From Dinochytrium kinnereticum (Eukaryota > Chytridiomycota > Chytridiomycetes > Chytridiales > Chytridiaceae): DNA of 35,958 bases. The notes beneath the pieces were generated by a model. The model ran no database searches, was not told the DNA's origin, and saw only the letters and a list, made by a program, of their open reading frames with translations. Position numbers and translations under genes: made by a program. The first letter of the stretch is position 1. Each line of letters begins with the position of its first letter. Below, piece by piece: positions 1 through 10,883 of the stretch. The stretch spans positions 1-35,958 of the forward strand of contig JADGJT010000186.1 in the NCBI GenBank assembly GCA_027604005.1, written 5' to 3'.

Positions 1-2860
1 ATAAAAGCAGTATTCTGTGAAGTCTGAAAGAGGGGGAAGGAGGGTTTAACTATGCAAAGAGATTCTAGAAAGACGAGGAGGCAGGCGGAGAGAGGGAGAG
101 TCACTGTAGTTTAGAGGGATAGATCGAAAGTTTTCCCGCCAGATTTGAACGAAAGGAATAGCGCATTACTTCTACCTATTATTAAAAGGTCGCCTTATGA
201 CAATAAATAATTAAAAACATTGCTTTACTGCCTCCTTATAATCATTCTCATACCTCGGTGCTTCAATACGACGATTGCGCATTGCTCTATCTGTAAGAAG
301 TGCCTAGGCAAGTCGCTCAATCGGAGGGAAAAGTTGAAATAGGTGTAAATCTTATTGATTTTACATTATTGTCACGCTTACAGAAGAACTCATTTAGTGG
401 GAAAGTCAGAAATGTATAGAATTCATCAAATACACTATGTTACCTGTCATGGCATTTTTGGCATATTCTTCTGGCTGATCTTGGCGAGTCTTTCATGTAT
501 CTTTTGATCCACTCTTCAAAGGGTATCTATTATTCGCATTCCAATCATTTTTTGGAAGCGGCAAGAGACGACGTTTGGTCATTTGAAGAGTAGGACACTC
601 GATTTAATAAACATCTGAAGTAAGTAATCACGCTGTAATTGTTTCCCTGCGCTTTCAGACGAGAATAGTCAGCAAAGATTTAAGAGCAAACAAAAATATG
701 AAAGTCACCTTATCCAAATTGATGAGCAATTTGAGCGAAAAGAGAATGAGCCCCTTATGGTGGTTGTGCGGATCACCTCTATGAAATTTCTTCCTTCTCG
801 ATACGGTTTTCTTGTACCATACGTGAAAGTTTCCTTTCCTAACTTTTCAAAATCTATAAACACTCGAAGAGAATTGACCTATGAGTTAATCTCTGGGTAC
901 ATCTTCGAGTCAGCATACTTGCGGTGGCTATCTTATCAGCAATACTTTTTTTACCTTGACGATATTCCAAGCCTTGTTTAACTCAATAACACTTCCCTAA
1001 TCTTGACGGAAGGATTAAATTGCTATTTTAAGAAGCAGAACGAAGCAAGTATCTTAAAAAAGATAAAAAGAATAACCAATTTTTAGTTTACTATCGGTAG
1101 GATGCCCAAAAGATTGATTCTTACAAAAAGAACTATGTACGAAGCGTTACGAAATTGAACCCCAACAGAAGGAAAAAACAGTAGCCAGCTTACAGAAGAG
1201 ACTCTCTATAATTGTCAAGCGTTTAAGAATGTATAAAATCAATTTTACGGGTTTAAAAAACTAACCAGCATGATTCAATTGTTGCATTATTCTTTGCTAA
1301 GGCTCACGATAAATGCGTAGCCAGACCAGTCCTAGTTCGACCTTATCTCCTTCAGTGAGACGGTAAATATTACTAAGTTCGAGAAGGAAAGGTGAGGCTC
1401 GTAAAGTTTTTCTTCCATACCATCCTTGAATAGAAGGTATATTTAAATTAATACCTTCATTCATTTTGGCTTTACCCGTTTAAAACACTTTCGGCAAGAT
1501 ATTGGGACTTCCACAACATGCTTGGATAGATCTTGATTATAGCCTTCATCAAAACACGAGAGCATGGCACGCTTTGATCTGCAAATATTCAATGCGAGCC
1601 AGATCACAGTGTGTCATGTTCTCGTCATTTTTGATGCGTATTAAGGTCTTTATCAAGTTCTGTCCAGGCATGTTGTTTTCGCAATAACTTGCAATCAGTG
1701 CTTAAAGTGGGCAATTCAAAACGCACAAAGGAATAGCAAAGCAGAAGAACTATCAAGATTAAGCAAAACCAAGGACTTCTTCCTTATTTCCTTCTCTTAT
1801 AAACAAAAACAATACAAAAACTACGCACGTTTAAGCTCAATTCTGGTTCAAAGTATTTACACAAAAAAAATTGGCTTTATGAGAGAGAAGGGAGAGGACC
1901 TACAAAGTATTCACCTCGTATTCATAAATGTGCAAAGGAAGGCTTCTATCTGTCTGAAGTTTTTGAGACGCCAGTACTAGCAATGCTACGCATGCCGTCC
2001 AGAAGAGACGATAGTCTTATCCCCTTGCAAAAAGATAGAACACTCGAATTTTGAGAGAGAAACAATTAATGAATCAAAGCTAGCCGGAGGGGGTTGAAAG
2101 CAACAAATTCATTAGAAGTCTTGCGTTAGCCCTGCTCCATAATTCCGCTTGATGCCTTTTACGACGTCGCGATCGAGAAGAAGAACCCGAGGGGCGTTTG
2201 GTGTGGAACAGGTGTGATGTGAGAAATGATTGGGGTGGGAGACAATTCTGCCATGCAGTAAACAAAGGCGTTTTTCGCTGTCCGATTATCACACACTACC
2301 TACTGTTTCTCACATTGCTTCTTTATCGTATACAAAGAAAGTTGGCAGTTGTTGTACTTTCTTGTATTATTCTTTTCCAATCAGTATCGCTATGGCCGTG
2401 AGGCCTATCTGGAGATGAAAGCACTTTCTAGACTCATTCCGCAACAGCTCACTCAAAACATTAGTATATATAAAGTGAGAAAGGATTGCGAAAATAGCCA
2501 ATTCGTGTGTCTTATTGAGAAACAGCTGATATCGCAGCATTTGTGTGGACAAAACTGTGGACTATGCTCAATTAGAAACAGTAAATGAAAGAAGAGACTG
2601 TTCCAGGTTATGAGATCAAAATCCATTGGAATGTTTATTCTAAGATTTCTGTCTGCTTCGAAAAAAGTCTCTGCCCCTTCATTTAAATAAGGGCCTGTCT
2701 CCGCAAGGATGAAACAACAACAGAAAGAAAAAAAAAAGGAAAACTCTACATTTGAAAAGAAAAAAAAAACAACAAAAACTATGCAATTCAAAAGGGAAAA
2801 CGAGCAAACAGTAACCCCCAAGAGCACACCGTCAAGCAATCGCCATATCATACGAGCTCG
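1..2860. other. Gene-poor AT-rich stretch
   Basis: I see no gene that I can support here. Open frames are short (at most about 130 codons), without recognisable domains, and none joins into a longer protein across plausible splice sites. The first 130 bases are purine-rich. 2709-2780 is a run of A-rich purine tracts, which on the minus strand is a T-rich 3' flank of the PDC E2 gene. No tRNA, snRNA or rRNA signature was recognised by eye. At nearly 2.9 kb it is far longer than any other gap in the window, where gaps are mostly under 600 bp. It may hold a decayed or fast-evolving gene, a non-coding RNA, or a regional repeat whose other copies lie outside the window. Confidence 0.6.
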
Positions 2861-4934
2861 CTACAGAAGCATTGACAGTGGGTTCTCAATGTATCCCTTG
2901 AATTTCTGTAACCAAGCTGCGCCAACAGCTCCATCCACAACGCGGTGGTCGCAGCTCAAGGTGACGTGCATCGTCTTTTGGATCTTGACGTTCTTCTCAG
3001 CATCTAGAATAAGCTTGTCCTCAACTCCACCGACCGCAAGGATCGCGGCGTGCGGCGGGTTAATGATCGCGGTGAAAGATTTGATGCCAAACATGCCGAG
3101 ATTGGAAATGGTGAACGAGCCCCCCTGGTACTCATGGGGCGCAAGTTTGCCGTCCCGCGCCTTTCCGGCGAGCTCCTTAACGGAGTTAGAGATCACGGAC
3201 AGACCTTTGCCCTCAGTTTTTGTTACAATCGGTGTGATCAAGCCGTTTTCTGTTAGTTTAAAATACATCAGCATGGTGTCAAACAGGCATTTTAGGTGCA
3301 CTTGGTAGGAAAAGCTCTACGTACCGGTAGCCACAGCGACAGCAATGTCCGACGTCTTGTATTCCCTAATGAAGCTACCCTGCCAGGCGCTGTTAACGGC
3401 AGGGATATCGCGAAGGGCAAGGCCGGAAGCCTTGATTACGAAGTCATTGACGGACAACTTGTACTTTCCATCACCCTTCTTGTTCAAAGTTTCGCGAAGG
3501 CTATCGAAGAGAATCTTAGAAACAAAATATACCAAGGATTCAAACCTCAAAACCTCATCGGCATTGAGCTCAATGGTAAGGTAGTAGTGAGGTACGGACT
3601 GCTTCGACTCCGTAAGGCGAGACGCGATGACCTACGTATGTTAGTAAACTATCAATAAAAAAGAATCTATACCTTTCGGACGTTAGAAAGCGGGATATCC
3701 TCGAAGGCCTGAGTGGTGTCTGGAGCCGGTGTGTATGCGGGAACAGACACGGGGATGGTGGCCGCAGCGGCAGGAGCGGGCTTAGAAGCAGCAGCTGGGG
3801 CTCCCTTGTAGGCCTCTACGTCACCCTTCAAGATACGACCATGCGGTCCAGTGCCCTTGATGTTTTCAAGAGGAATGTTCTTTGACGCAGCAATGAAGCG
3901 TGCCGCAGGGCTGGCAAAGACGCGGTCTGGATTGAAAAAGGAAGGATCAGGATGGGGTTCATGAAAACTGAGAAAAACATCTGAAGCTCAAGCATGCACG
4001 CACCACCAGAGTGAGATTCCGCCGGCACGCTAGCTTCCGCCACCGGAGCAGCAGCAACAGCCTCAGTAGCAGCAGCAACGGCAGTAGCAGCCTCTGGTAC
4101 TGCCTCAGAGCCACCCAGAGCGTCAGCGAGTGTGAAGTCGGCAAAGGCAGCAACATCCTCTTTGTTCTCAACCATGACAAAGATGGGCTAAAGGAACGCA
4201 TTAAAAGAATCCATATCCAAAATCCTATTCTTACAGTGTTGACATTCACATCCTTGGTCCCACTGTCCACTAGGATCTTTGCCAAATATCCCTCATCCTG
4301 GGACTCAAAGTCCATCTGTGCCTTGTCAGTCTCAATCTCCAAAACGATGCTGCCAGCGGTGATCTCATCTCCAACAGCCTTCTTCCACGCTCCCAAGTTT
4401 CCTTGGGTCATCGTTGGGGAAAGGGCGGGCATGTTGACAACGGTGTGGGGAGGGAATGCTAATTCAAAGAGCGGAAGTCAGGCCGTGTCATTCACTTCAA
4501 AAGGCACTCACATTTAGATGCATAGCCGCGGGAGGAGATAATGAAGTTGTTCAAGCGGCCAGCCATCATGGACGGCATGGCAGTGGTGGTTCTGAAGCAA
4601 GGGAACGTGTCAGATTGTAGGAATAACATTGACAAGAAGTGAGCCCAGTTTGAGATCCCAGGATCCCTCCGATTAATTCGATGGACTTTCCGAAGTGAGG
4701 CGCCTCATCAAAATAAAATGCTCCAACTTTGCGAACAACAGAGCAGCAAGATGATTACCTCGACAAGCGTTGGGAGTGCAAAGCCCGGCAAGAAGCAGGA
4801 GTGGTCCTCCTGATGCCAGCAGAAGTCCTAGCAGCGACGCAAGCCATAGCTGCAGGTGAGTTGGGCAGCACATGCGCCATTGCAGAGACAACGCGAGCGG
4901 CGCGAACAACGTTCGCAGGGATGATCATGACCAT
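2861..4934 (-). CDS. DLAT: Dihydrolipoamide acetyltransferase, E2 of pyruvate dehydrogenase complex
   Basis: Core acetyltransferase of the mitochondrial pyruvate dehydrogenase complex, moving the acetyl group from lipoyl-lysine to CoA. Exon 1 (4934-4759) and exon 2 (4591-4512) join in frame to give an Arg/Ala/Ser-rich presequence without acidic residues, as expected for matrix import. A single lipoyl domain starts at [12 protein letters not shown], with the lipoylated lysine in [10 protein letters not shown] near residue 131. An Ala/Pro linker follows. Then comes a peripheral-subunit-binding domain (ASPAARFIA and [10 protein letters not shown], around 3930-3820) and the catalytic domain, which ends with the active-site motif DHRVVDG and a terminal PLSMLL. 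The start at 4934 is preferred over the internal ATG at 4578 because the splice 4759/4591 keeps frame and the ATG context is good (ccATGG). The E2 of branched-chain or oxoglutarate dehydrogenase is less likely: the lipoyl and catalytic motifs are PDC-type. Exact middle exon borders are not all resolved. Confidence 0.95.
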
Positions 4935-5758
4935 GGTTGCTGTTGGATGGGAGCAGATGCAGGGGATGGCCTCAAGCGAGCAGGGCGAATGCGATGCGAT
5001 GCGGCAGGTGAGATGCAGAGAGAGTTGGATTCTTTGACGCAGGCTTCCCTTCCCTTTCCTTTAGCAAAGAGGGCTGCAGGCAACAGAGCAGCAAAAATCA
5101 GATCGATGGCTCAGAACAATTTGTGGTCCAATCACCTCAAAGTCATGCCAAAATCCTTCAAATCTTTGCTGCTGATCGCGTCCGATGGCTGGAGATAAAC
5201 CCCCGAGGCAGCGAACCTGCAGGTTGCTGCATTTGCAGGAAGAACGGCGATGCTCTGTGCGCGCGATAATGTGCGGATGAGCAGGGAGGGGCATTGGCGA
5301 TGGATGCGTGATGTGACGGGTGGAGTCAGCTTCAACTGGCCCTTCATGGGGGATGAGGCTCACCTGGGACTAGACTATCAACCGGTGCTCTGGAGAGCTT
5401 GAACTCTTTAGAGCCGACCGGAGACATTTCATGCTTCAGGACTTGCCCAGGGGTACCTTCCATTTCTTGTCGCGTCTCGACCATATTTGAGCGTATGGAG
5501 AGACCGTCAACTGAATTCCAATTGGATTCCGTTATATGCGCATCGGATCCGCTTGCTTCGATGATAAAAGGCTCTCTTATCTTCTTTTTACGCGTCCATG
5601 CTCATGCTTTTGTTATGGCAATCTTTATTGTGTTTCGAGTAAGGCAGGTTAAGTATCGCGCATGGGGATGATTTCCTGTGAAGACTCGGTTTGCTTGGAA
5701 GTTGTCATTAAATATACACGCTTGGTCGTTTTCACCGATAAGATACAATACAGTAATC
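4935..5758. promoter_or_regulatory. Divergent intergenic region between PDC E2 and kynureninase
   Basis: About 820 bp separate the two divergent start codons. The part next to the E2 gene (to about 5350) is more GC-rich than the rest and contains open frames on both strands, but their translations show no domain and look like composition effects. A single ACGCGT hexamer lies at 5590-5595, about 165 bp before the kynureninase start. One copy is weak evidence for any regulator. No RNA gene was recognised. Confidence 0.4.
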
Positions 5759-7490
5759 ATGGTCGTTTCCCCATCAGCGCACCTGACCTCCCTTGCCCAG
5801 GAGGTCTCGCTCTCTATCACCTCAAAGGAGTTTGCCGCATTCCTGGATCAGACCGACGAGCTGAAGGACCTGAAGCTGCGCGATGAATTCCACTTTCCAA
5901 AAGTGTCCTCCATCCGAAACACCTCCTTGAAGTCATCGAAGACCAATAATGCCAACCAGGAAGATCTCAGGCCGGTAGATGATTTGACTTTGGATTCGGA
6001 ATGTGTCTACATGATCGGAAACTCGCTCGGTTTGCAGCCTCGACGGACACGTGAGATTCTGAACCAGGAGTTGGACGTTTGGGCCGAGAAGTAAGTGCAT
6101 GCAAACCAGATAGGTCTTTGACATGCCACGCTAGAGGGGTCAATGGGCACTTTGACCACCCCCATGGCAGACCCTGGGTCAGCATCGATAACACTGTAAT
6201 TGAAGAAAGTGCCAAGCTTGTCGGTAGGTTATCATTGATCGATCATCTCTGACTTATCTACTCTCAGGCGCAATGCCGGAAGAAGTTGCCATCATGAATT
6301 CTCTGACAGCCAACCTCCACTTTCTCATGGTTGCCTTCTACCGCCCAACGGCGACAAAGTTCAAGATTATAATGGAGGCAAAGGCGTTTCCGTCAGACTA
6401 CGTTCGTAGCATCCAACCCCGAATGCTTCTCACGCCTCACTTTAGTTTGCACTTGCCTCTCAGGTTAAATTTCACGGTTATGACCCAAAAACCGCCATCA
6501 TTGAAGTGAAGCCTCGGGAAAACGAGTACTCTTTGAGACTCGAAGACATTCTAGACGTTATCCAAAAAGAAGGAGATGCCACTGCCTTAGTTCTGTTCAG
6601 TGGAGTTCAATACTACACAGGGCAGTACTTTAATCTTAAGGCGATAACTGAGGCAGCAAAGGAGAAGGTGGGGAGTTGATAATTTTTCCTTCTTCGAACT
6701 AATGATTTTGAAGGGATGTACAGTTGGTTTTGATCTGGCTCATGCGATTGGAAATGTGCCAGTTAAGCTTCATGACTGGAACGTGGATTTTGCTTGCTGG
6801 GTATGCATTTGCAGTTATGACTAGATTGATATTTTCTTCTGTAGTGTACATATAAATATTTGAATGCTGGCCCTGGCGGTATCGGTAAGGACTTAAGCAT
6901 GTGATCATTCTTTTACCTGTTAATGTAGGTGGTGCATTCGTGCATTCACGCCACGCGAAGGCGGATTTGAACAGGTCAGAAACCGATCCTTTTCGTCTAC
7001 GATCTAAACTCTGAACTACAGATTCGCCGGGTGGTGGGGAACAAATCCCACAGAGAAGTTTGCTATGGATAATATCTTTCGAGCGATTCCCGGAGCTGCT
7101 GGATACCGTCTCTCAAACCCTTCCGTCGTGTCCACTGTCAGCCTCCTAGGCTCCCTTGAGGTGTTTGCCAAAACCTCCATTGACAAGCTTCGGCAAAAGT
7201 CACTGAGTCTGACAGGATACCTGGAGATTCTGCTTGATGCTCTTGGAAGTGATAGCGGATTCAAGATCCTTACGCCTCGTGACCCCTTCTCACGAGGGTG
7301 TCAATTGAGCCTCTTTTTTGAAAATAACCGAATGGAGGAGGTTTTTCATAAGCTCTGCCTGCAAGGCGTTATTGGAGACGAACGAAAGCCTGATGTTATT
7401 CGAATCTCTCCAGCACCTCTATATTGCACGTTTATGGATGTATGGCGTTGCGTGCGAGCCTTGGAAGTTGCGTTGAAATCATCCCAGTAA
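5759..7490 (+). CDS. KYNU: Kynureninase
   Basis: PLP-dependent hydrolase that splits kynurenine or 3-hydroxykynurenine into anthranilate or 3-hydroxyanthranilate and alanine, in the tryptophan-to-NAD route. Exons read 5759-6090, 6135-6223, 6268-6401, 6446-6667 and several short ones to the stop at 7488-7490. Family blocks appear in order: [10 protein letters not shown], the GVNGHFDHP block, [42 protein letters not shown], the PLP-lysine block [12 protein letters not shown], the [14 protein letters not shown] block, RGCQLSLFF and a C-terminal RISPAPLY. The acceptor at 6444-6445 restores the expected FALASQ just after SDY, better than the alternative AG nearer to GTTAAA. A second in-frame ATG at 5678 only adds residues with no family similarity. 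No targeting signal, so probably cytosolic. All catalytic blocks are intact. Confidence 0.96.
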
Positions 7491-7523
7491 ATAAACAGTT
7501 GATTTTTGAGCACAAAACTTGCT

Positions 7524-8485
7524 ATGAATCCATTGCTGCTCTTAGGTGTGGTGGTGGCCCTCCTAGCTTCCCTTGCCAGCTGTGAGAAGGTAATGGTTTG
7601 AGTGCGAACCCCTTTAACAAAGTATGATGATGAAACAGACTCAGGTGGAAGTGTGGCATGCGGTTGGATCTGGGCCATTTACCAAACGTGGAACCATTAC
7701 CTACGATCCCGACTCAAAGAAGAAGACCACCAAGTATGAGAGCGAGCCAGATACGCCTTTTCCGGAAGCTCTTTTGAACACTTACCCCGAGGATGAAGTT
7801 TACCGGGTCATGTGGAAGCATACCAAGCCTGTTTTCGGCGTAAAGGATGTCACTTTGAATGCTTCAGTTCGTATGGTGGGTAGAATTATGAGGGCTGCGG
7901 CACGTTTAACTGCGTATTCTTAATTGGGTCGTTGATCTGATGCATTAACTGTTTTCTAAAGTGCCTCTTGCAAGCGTCAAAATTCCAGGAACACTACTCC
8001 ATCCACATTGATCAGGCCGGTAAGGTGTCTATTTCTATTGGTATGCTCGAGTCTTACCATAATGTCTGCTCTCTGCTCTCTAGGAATTCCCTTCCACTTA
8101 GACTACGTTGTTGACGCCTCCTCCTGCCAAAAATCAAAGGTAGAAGATTTAACTGGTGAACGATGGTAATATTTTTTGCAGGTCCAAGCCCCGAAAGCTG
8201 GAATCAAGGCGCAGTGTTCAGTTGCTAGGACATCTGATGGTGCAAGGTGAATATTTATCTGCGTTGTTTGGTTTTCGGGGTTTTTTCTAATCATATTTCC
8301 ATTCAGGCCTCACCTTGAAATGATTCAGGAAACAAAGGATGGAAAACCCGAACCTGAGAAGTCATTCCTACAAAAGTACTGGTAAGGCTATCATTAAGAG
8401 GAAGAATAAGATGTTGACGTGACCCAGGTACTATATTGTCGCCATTGCGTTGGTTCTTATGTTGAGTGGGGGTGATGGGAAGTAA
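7524..8485 (+). CDS. EMC10: ER membrane protein complex subunit 10
   Basis: Subunit of the ER membrane insertase EMC. The first exon (ATG 7524, donor just after GAGAAG near 7587) codes for a signal peptide with a run of Leu/Val/Ala ending at Ser-Cys. The second exon begins TQVEVWHAVG. The following lumenal beta-rich domain is split by several introns (DTPFPEALLN, YRVMWKH, FHLDYVVDASSC, KAGIKAQCSV). The end is the family hallmark: KSFLQKYWYYIVAIALVLML followed by SGGDGK, a single transmembrane helix with a short tail. Start and stop are well fixed: the signal peptide opens directly at the ATG, and the final codons GGG AAG TAA close at 8485. It starts only 33 bp after the kynureninase stop, on the same strand. 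Confidence 0.88.
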
Positions 8486-8677
8486 GCCAATCTAATAAAT
8501 ATTCCCAATGTATCTCTTATCGGATTTGGATTTCTGGCTTGAACGATTGACGGCAAGCATGGATCTTCTGATTTAGTGTTGCTGACCAGTCCTGATTTCC
8601 GAGTCACTAAGGCATTATCACACTTGGCTCAAGCATGATATCATGTTTCTTAACCAGTGTCTTTTTTTCTATCCGCT

Positions 8678-9082
8678 CTATTTCTCTTCAGCCTTAATAC
8701 GTTCAAATTCTTCCAGGGCAACTCTCTGCTTCTCCAGATTCCGGAGTTCTGCATCCCTCATAATATTGTCTATGAATGTGAACCAAAGGATTCGAGTGAG
8801 TATTCTGCACTTATTTTAAGCACAGAACGTAAAAGATAGAGAGTAAGAATTCAGATTCTCCTACAGTATCCTCCTTTGACTAGCAGGAACTCAACCCCCA
8901 AGCCGAAAAGGAATCCGATCCCCAGAGCTCTGCCGTACACCGAAAGAGGGGCTTTTCTTGTTGGCGTTTTGTAAACATTAAACTTTGAAGTATGTGAGTT
9001 AAACTTTATTCAGCCTGGAGAGAAATGGAGAGAAGAATAGGGGGGTTGCGATCGCATTCCTTACTTGGCCAAGGTCCGTCAT
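8678..9082 (-). CDS. Small single-pass membrane protein, SMIM4/UQCC5-like
   Basis: A 75-residue protein assembled from three exons: 9082-9065, 8982-8865 and 8769-8678. Every donor is GT, every acceptor AG, and the phases fit exactly (18, 118 and 92 nt, total 228, including TAG). The layout is a short N-terminus (MTDLGQFNVYKTP), a basic stretch, one hydrophobic helix (YGRALGIGFLFGLGVEFLLV), then KGGYYNIMRD and a charged Glu/Lys/Arg C-terminal helix. The order Tyr-Arg, Gly-rich helix with Glu near its end, Lys, Tyr and charged helix resembles metazoan SMIM4/UQCC5, a mitochondrial inner-membrane factor for complex III assembly. That identity is inferred from shape and a few residues only; another mitochondrial micro-protein remains possible. 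It lies convergent with EMC10, 192 bp away, and 111 bp downstream of ALG5 in the same direction. Confidence 0.6.
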
Positions 9083-9193
9083 GTTGCAAAATGTTTGAGA
9101 AAATGTCACCTTACTGGCTGCATGGCAGCTGCAAACAAATGGACCTTTAGCTGCAAAAAAGGAAAAGAAAGAGAAGCGCAGCTGCTTCCTTTA

Positions 9194-10354
9194 TTATGAA
9201 GTCTTCTTGGTTCCCACAAGAGATCGTATTCTCCAAATGCCAAAAATATAATTGAATCGAATAACAAGTAGATCCATGGCCATAACGATCGAGTCCTTGA
9301 GCAAAGACATTTTGCTCCCCTCTATCTCATGCCAATTAACCGGTACCTCCACCATTGGAATACTTTGCCAAGACGCTAGCAGCAGCACCTCGATGTCAAA
9401 TATCCATCCCTCAACGTTAACATTAGAAAATATTTTTGCGGCGGCCTTTCTTGAAAAGAGTTTGAAGCCACATTGGGTATCTTGGATACTTGAGATTCCG
9501 AGTATCAAAAGAATCGTGTGGAAGCTGTGCATGAGGAAGTTCCTAATGGCTGATCTCTGTCTCAACTCAGTTAGTCCTTATTCGCAAGAAAGTATCCAGA
9601 GTACCTTAACAACGGCTTCTGATTTAACCATGTGCGCACGAGATCCAATGGCTACCCCAAGCCCGTCTTTAGAGACTTTGGTCAGCGCATCTTCAAGCTG
9701 CTGAATGTCTGAGAATTTCGTCGAGCCATCCGCGTCAGCAAAGAGAATCATGTCGCCTCTGGCAACGAGCATACCCTGAACAGGGGTTAATAAGTGAAAA
9801 AAGAAAGCCATGCGGTGTGGCCTCACCTGAGCAACTGCCCCACCCTTTCCTCGATTCTTCTCCAGTGTGAGAACTCTGACCTCCGACATCTTCCTCTCCT
9901 TGGCCAGCTTCCTGGCTACCTCCGTGGTATCATCTTTACTCCCATCATCAACCACTATGACCTCAAATGTACGTGCGGAATCCTTTTTCCGGCGACTTTC
10001 CAGAAAATCAAGCGTTTCCACCAGCATGGATGGAAGCCTCTTTGACTCGTTGTAAGCTGGAATGACCACAGTAAGGGCTACTCGTGGCTCTTCCTTGCCC
10101 TCTTGTTCGCCAGTATTGCGCTTTCTTAGCGTTGGGTTGCCATGATCGTGGGTGTCCAGCACTTTCTTGGAAGTGGCTTGCCCTTCGGGCGAGTCCAGCA
10201 GCCATGGAAAGCGCAGAAGCTCCCCCGTCACGCTATCACGGTAGAGCATCTCGTTCTCAGTGCGCGCACGGGGCGTCGGTGCCATGACAGCCATCACGGC
10301 GACCACGATCACGGCCAGCACAACAGCAGCTATAAACAGTGGCAGGATGGGCAT
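9194..10354 (-). CDS. ALG5: Dolichyl-phosphate beta-glucosyltransferase
   Basis: ER enzyme making dolichyl-phosphate-glucose from UDP-glucose for N-glycan precursor assembly. Three exons, 10354-9827, 9775-9605 and 9565-9194, keep frame and give 356 residues, close to the usual family length. An N-terminal transmembrane helix (residues about 3-27) is followed by a GT2 catalytic domain: VVIPAYNES, the UDP-binding [19 protein letters not shown], the metal-binding [28 protein letters not shown], and the [14 protein letters not shown] block. The frame is open upstream to 10612, but those residues are not family-like, so the ATG just before the membrane helix is chosen. Dolichyl-phosphate mannose synthase is excluded by the N-terminal anchor and by the DTQCGFKLF and GWIFDIE blocks. 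Confidence 0.95.
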
Positions 10355-10883
10355 GCTGACTGGCCGATGGAATGCCCCGATGTGTGTGACGGAAGGGCCA
10401 GTGCCAAGGTATAAAAAGCCAAGGTGGATTGCAATTTTACTTTTTTTTACGTTCTGCGCAGAGATCATGGCAAGGTTGCAGAGGCCTTGGCCGATGACAG
10501 TCACCTTGCTGGTCTCTGCAAGATGCTGCATGCCAACGTATCTCCCGGCGGTCAACTGCAACTGCGTGGCTGACTGGGTCGAAGTATGGCCGATATTCCA
10601 TCCATCATCCATTCTTCTCCATCTTCATCTCCTCCTTTTCATTGGCCTTTGGCTTGCGCATCCATCGCTGGCTCAGGCTCCCATGGAAAATGCACCCTCA
10701 GACCGTTTGCAAATAGAATGTGGCATATGGAGAAGTACAGCTTCGACATGGTCGCATGGCTGCATGGTGTGTCCAGAACATTGGTTGCCATTGCCATATC
10801 GAGCGCCTTTTTCGTTCTCTTTTGAGATGGCCATGGAACTCTGCTCGCACTGATTCAATTGAGATGCTTGAGTCAGGATGATT
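10355..10883. other. Intergenic, no gene recognised
   Basis: About 530 bp between the stop of the hypothetical gene at 10884 and the ALG5 start. Open frames exist on both strands (for example plus 10586-10825, and a minus-strand extension of ALG5 to 10612), but none has domain features or fits the splice pattern seen elsewhere. The stretch most likely holds the ALG5 promoter and 5' UTR plus the 3' flank of the upstream gene. A possible extra 3' exon of that upstream gene, starting after a GTAAAA donor near 10885, cannot be excluded. Confidence 0.4.

Noticed and set aside
2080..2292. Minus-strand frames with a fragment VLLLDRDVVKGIKRNYGAGL
   Set aside because: Looks protein-like for about 30 residues but has no continuation on either side through plausible splice sites.
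2453..2851. 132-codon minus-strand frame downstream of PDC E2
   Set aside because: Mostly Phe/Cys/Leu from T-rich DNA, no domain, and lies in the 3' flank of E2.
2709..3308. 199-codon plus-strand frame
   Set aside because: Antisense to the conserved catalytic domain of PDC E2; low-complexity start.
4673..4909. Separate Leu-rich minus-strand protein upstream of E2
   Set aside because: It is the wrong frame of E2 exon 1, which in the correct frame gives the mitochondrial presequence.
5061..5363. 100-codon minus-strand frame
   Set aside because: No domain, His/Ser/Pro-rich by composition, no compatible splicing to E2.
5588..5596. ACGCGT (MCB-like) cell-cycle element upstream of kynureninase
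   Set aside because: Single copy, wrong kind of gene, and the hexamer also occurs inside coding and unrelated regions (for example near 29525).
10260..10853. 197-codon plus-strand frame
   Set aside because: Antisense to ALG5 exon 1 and its upstream region; no family features.
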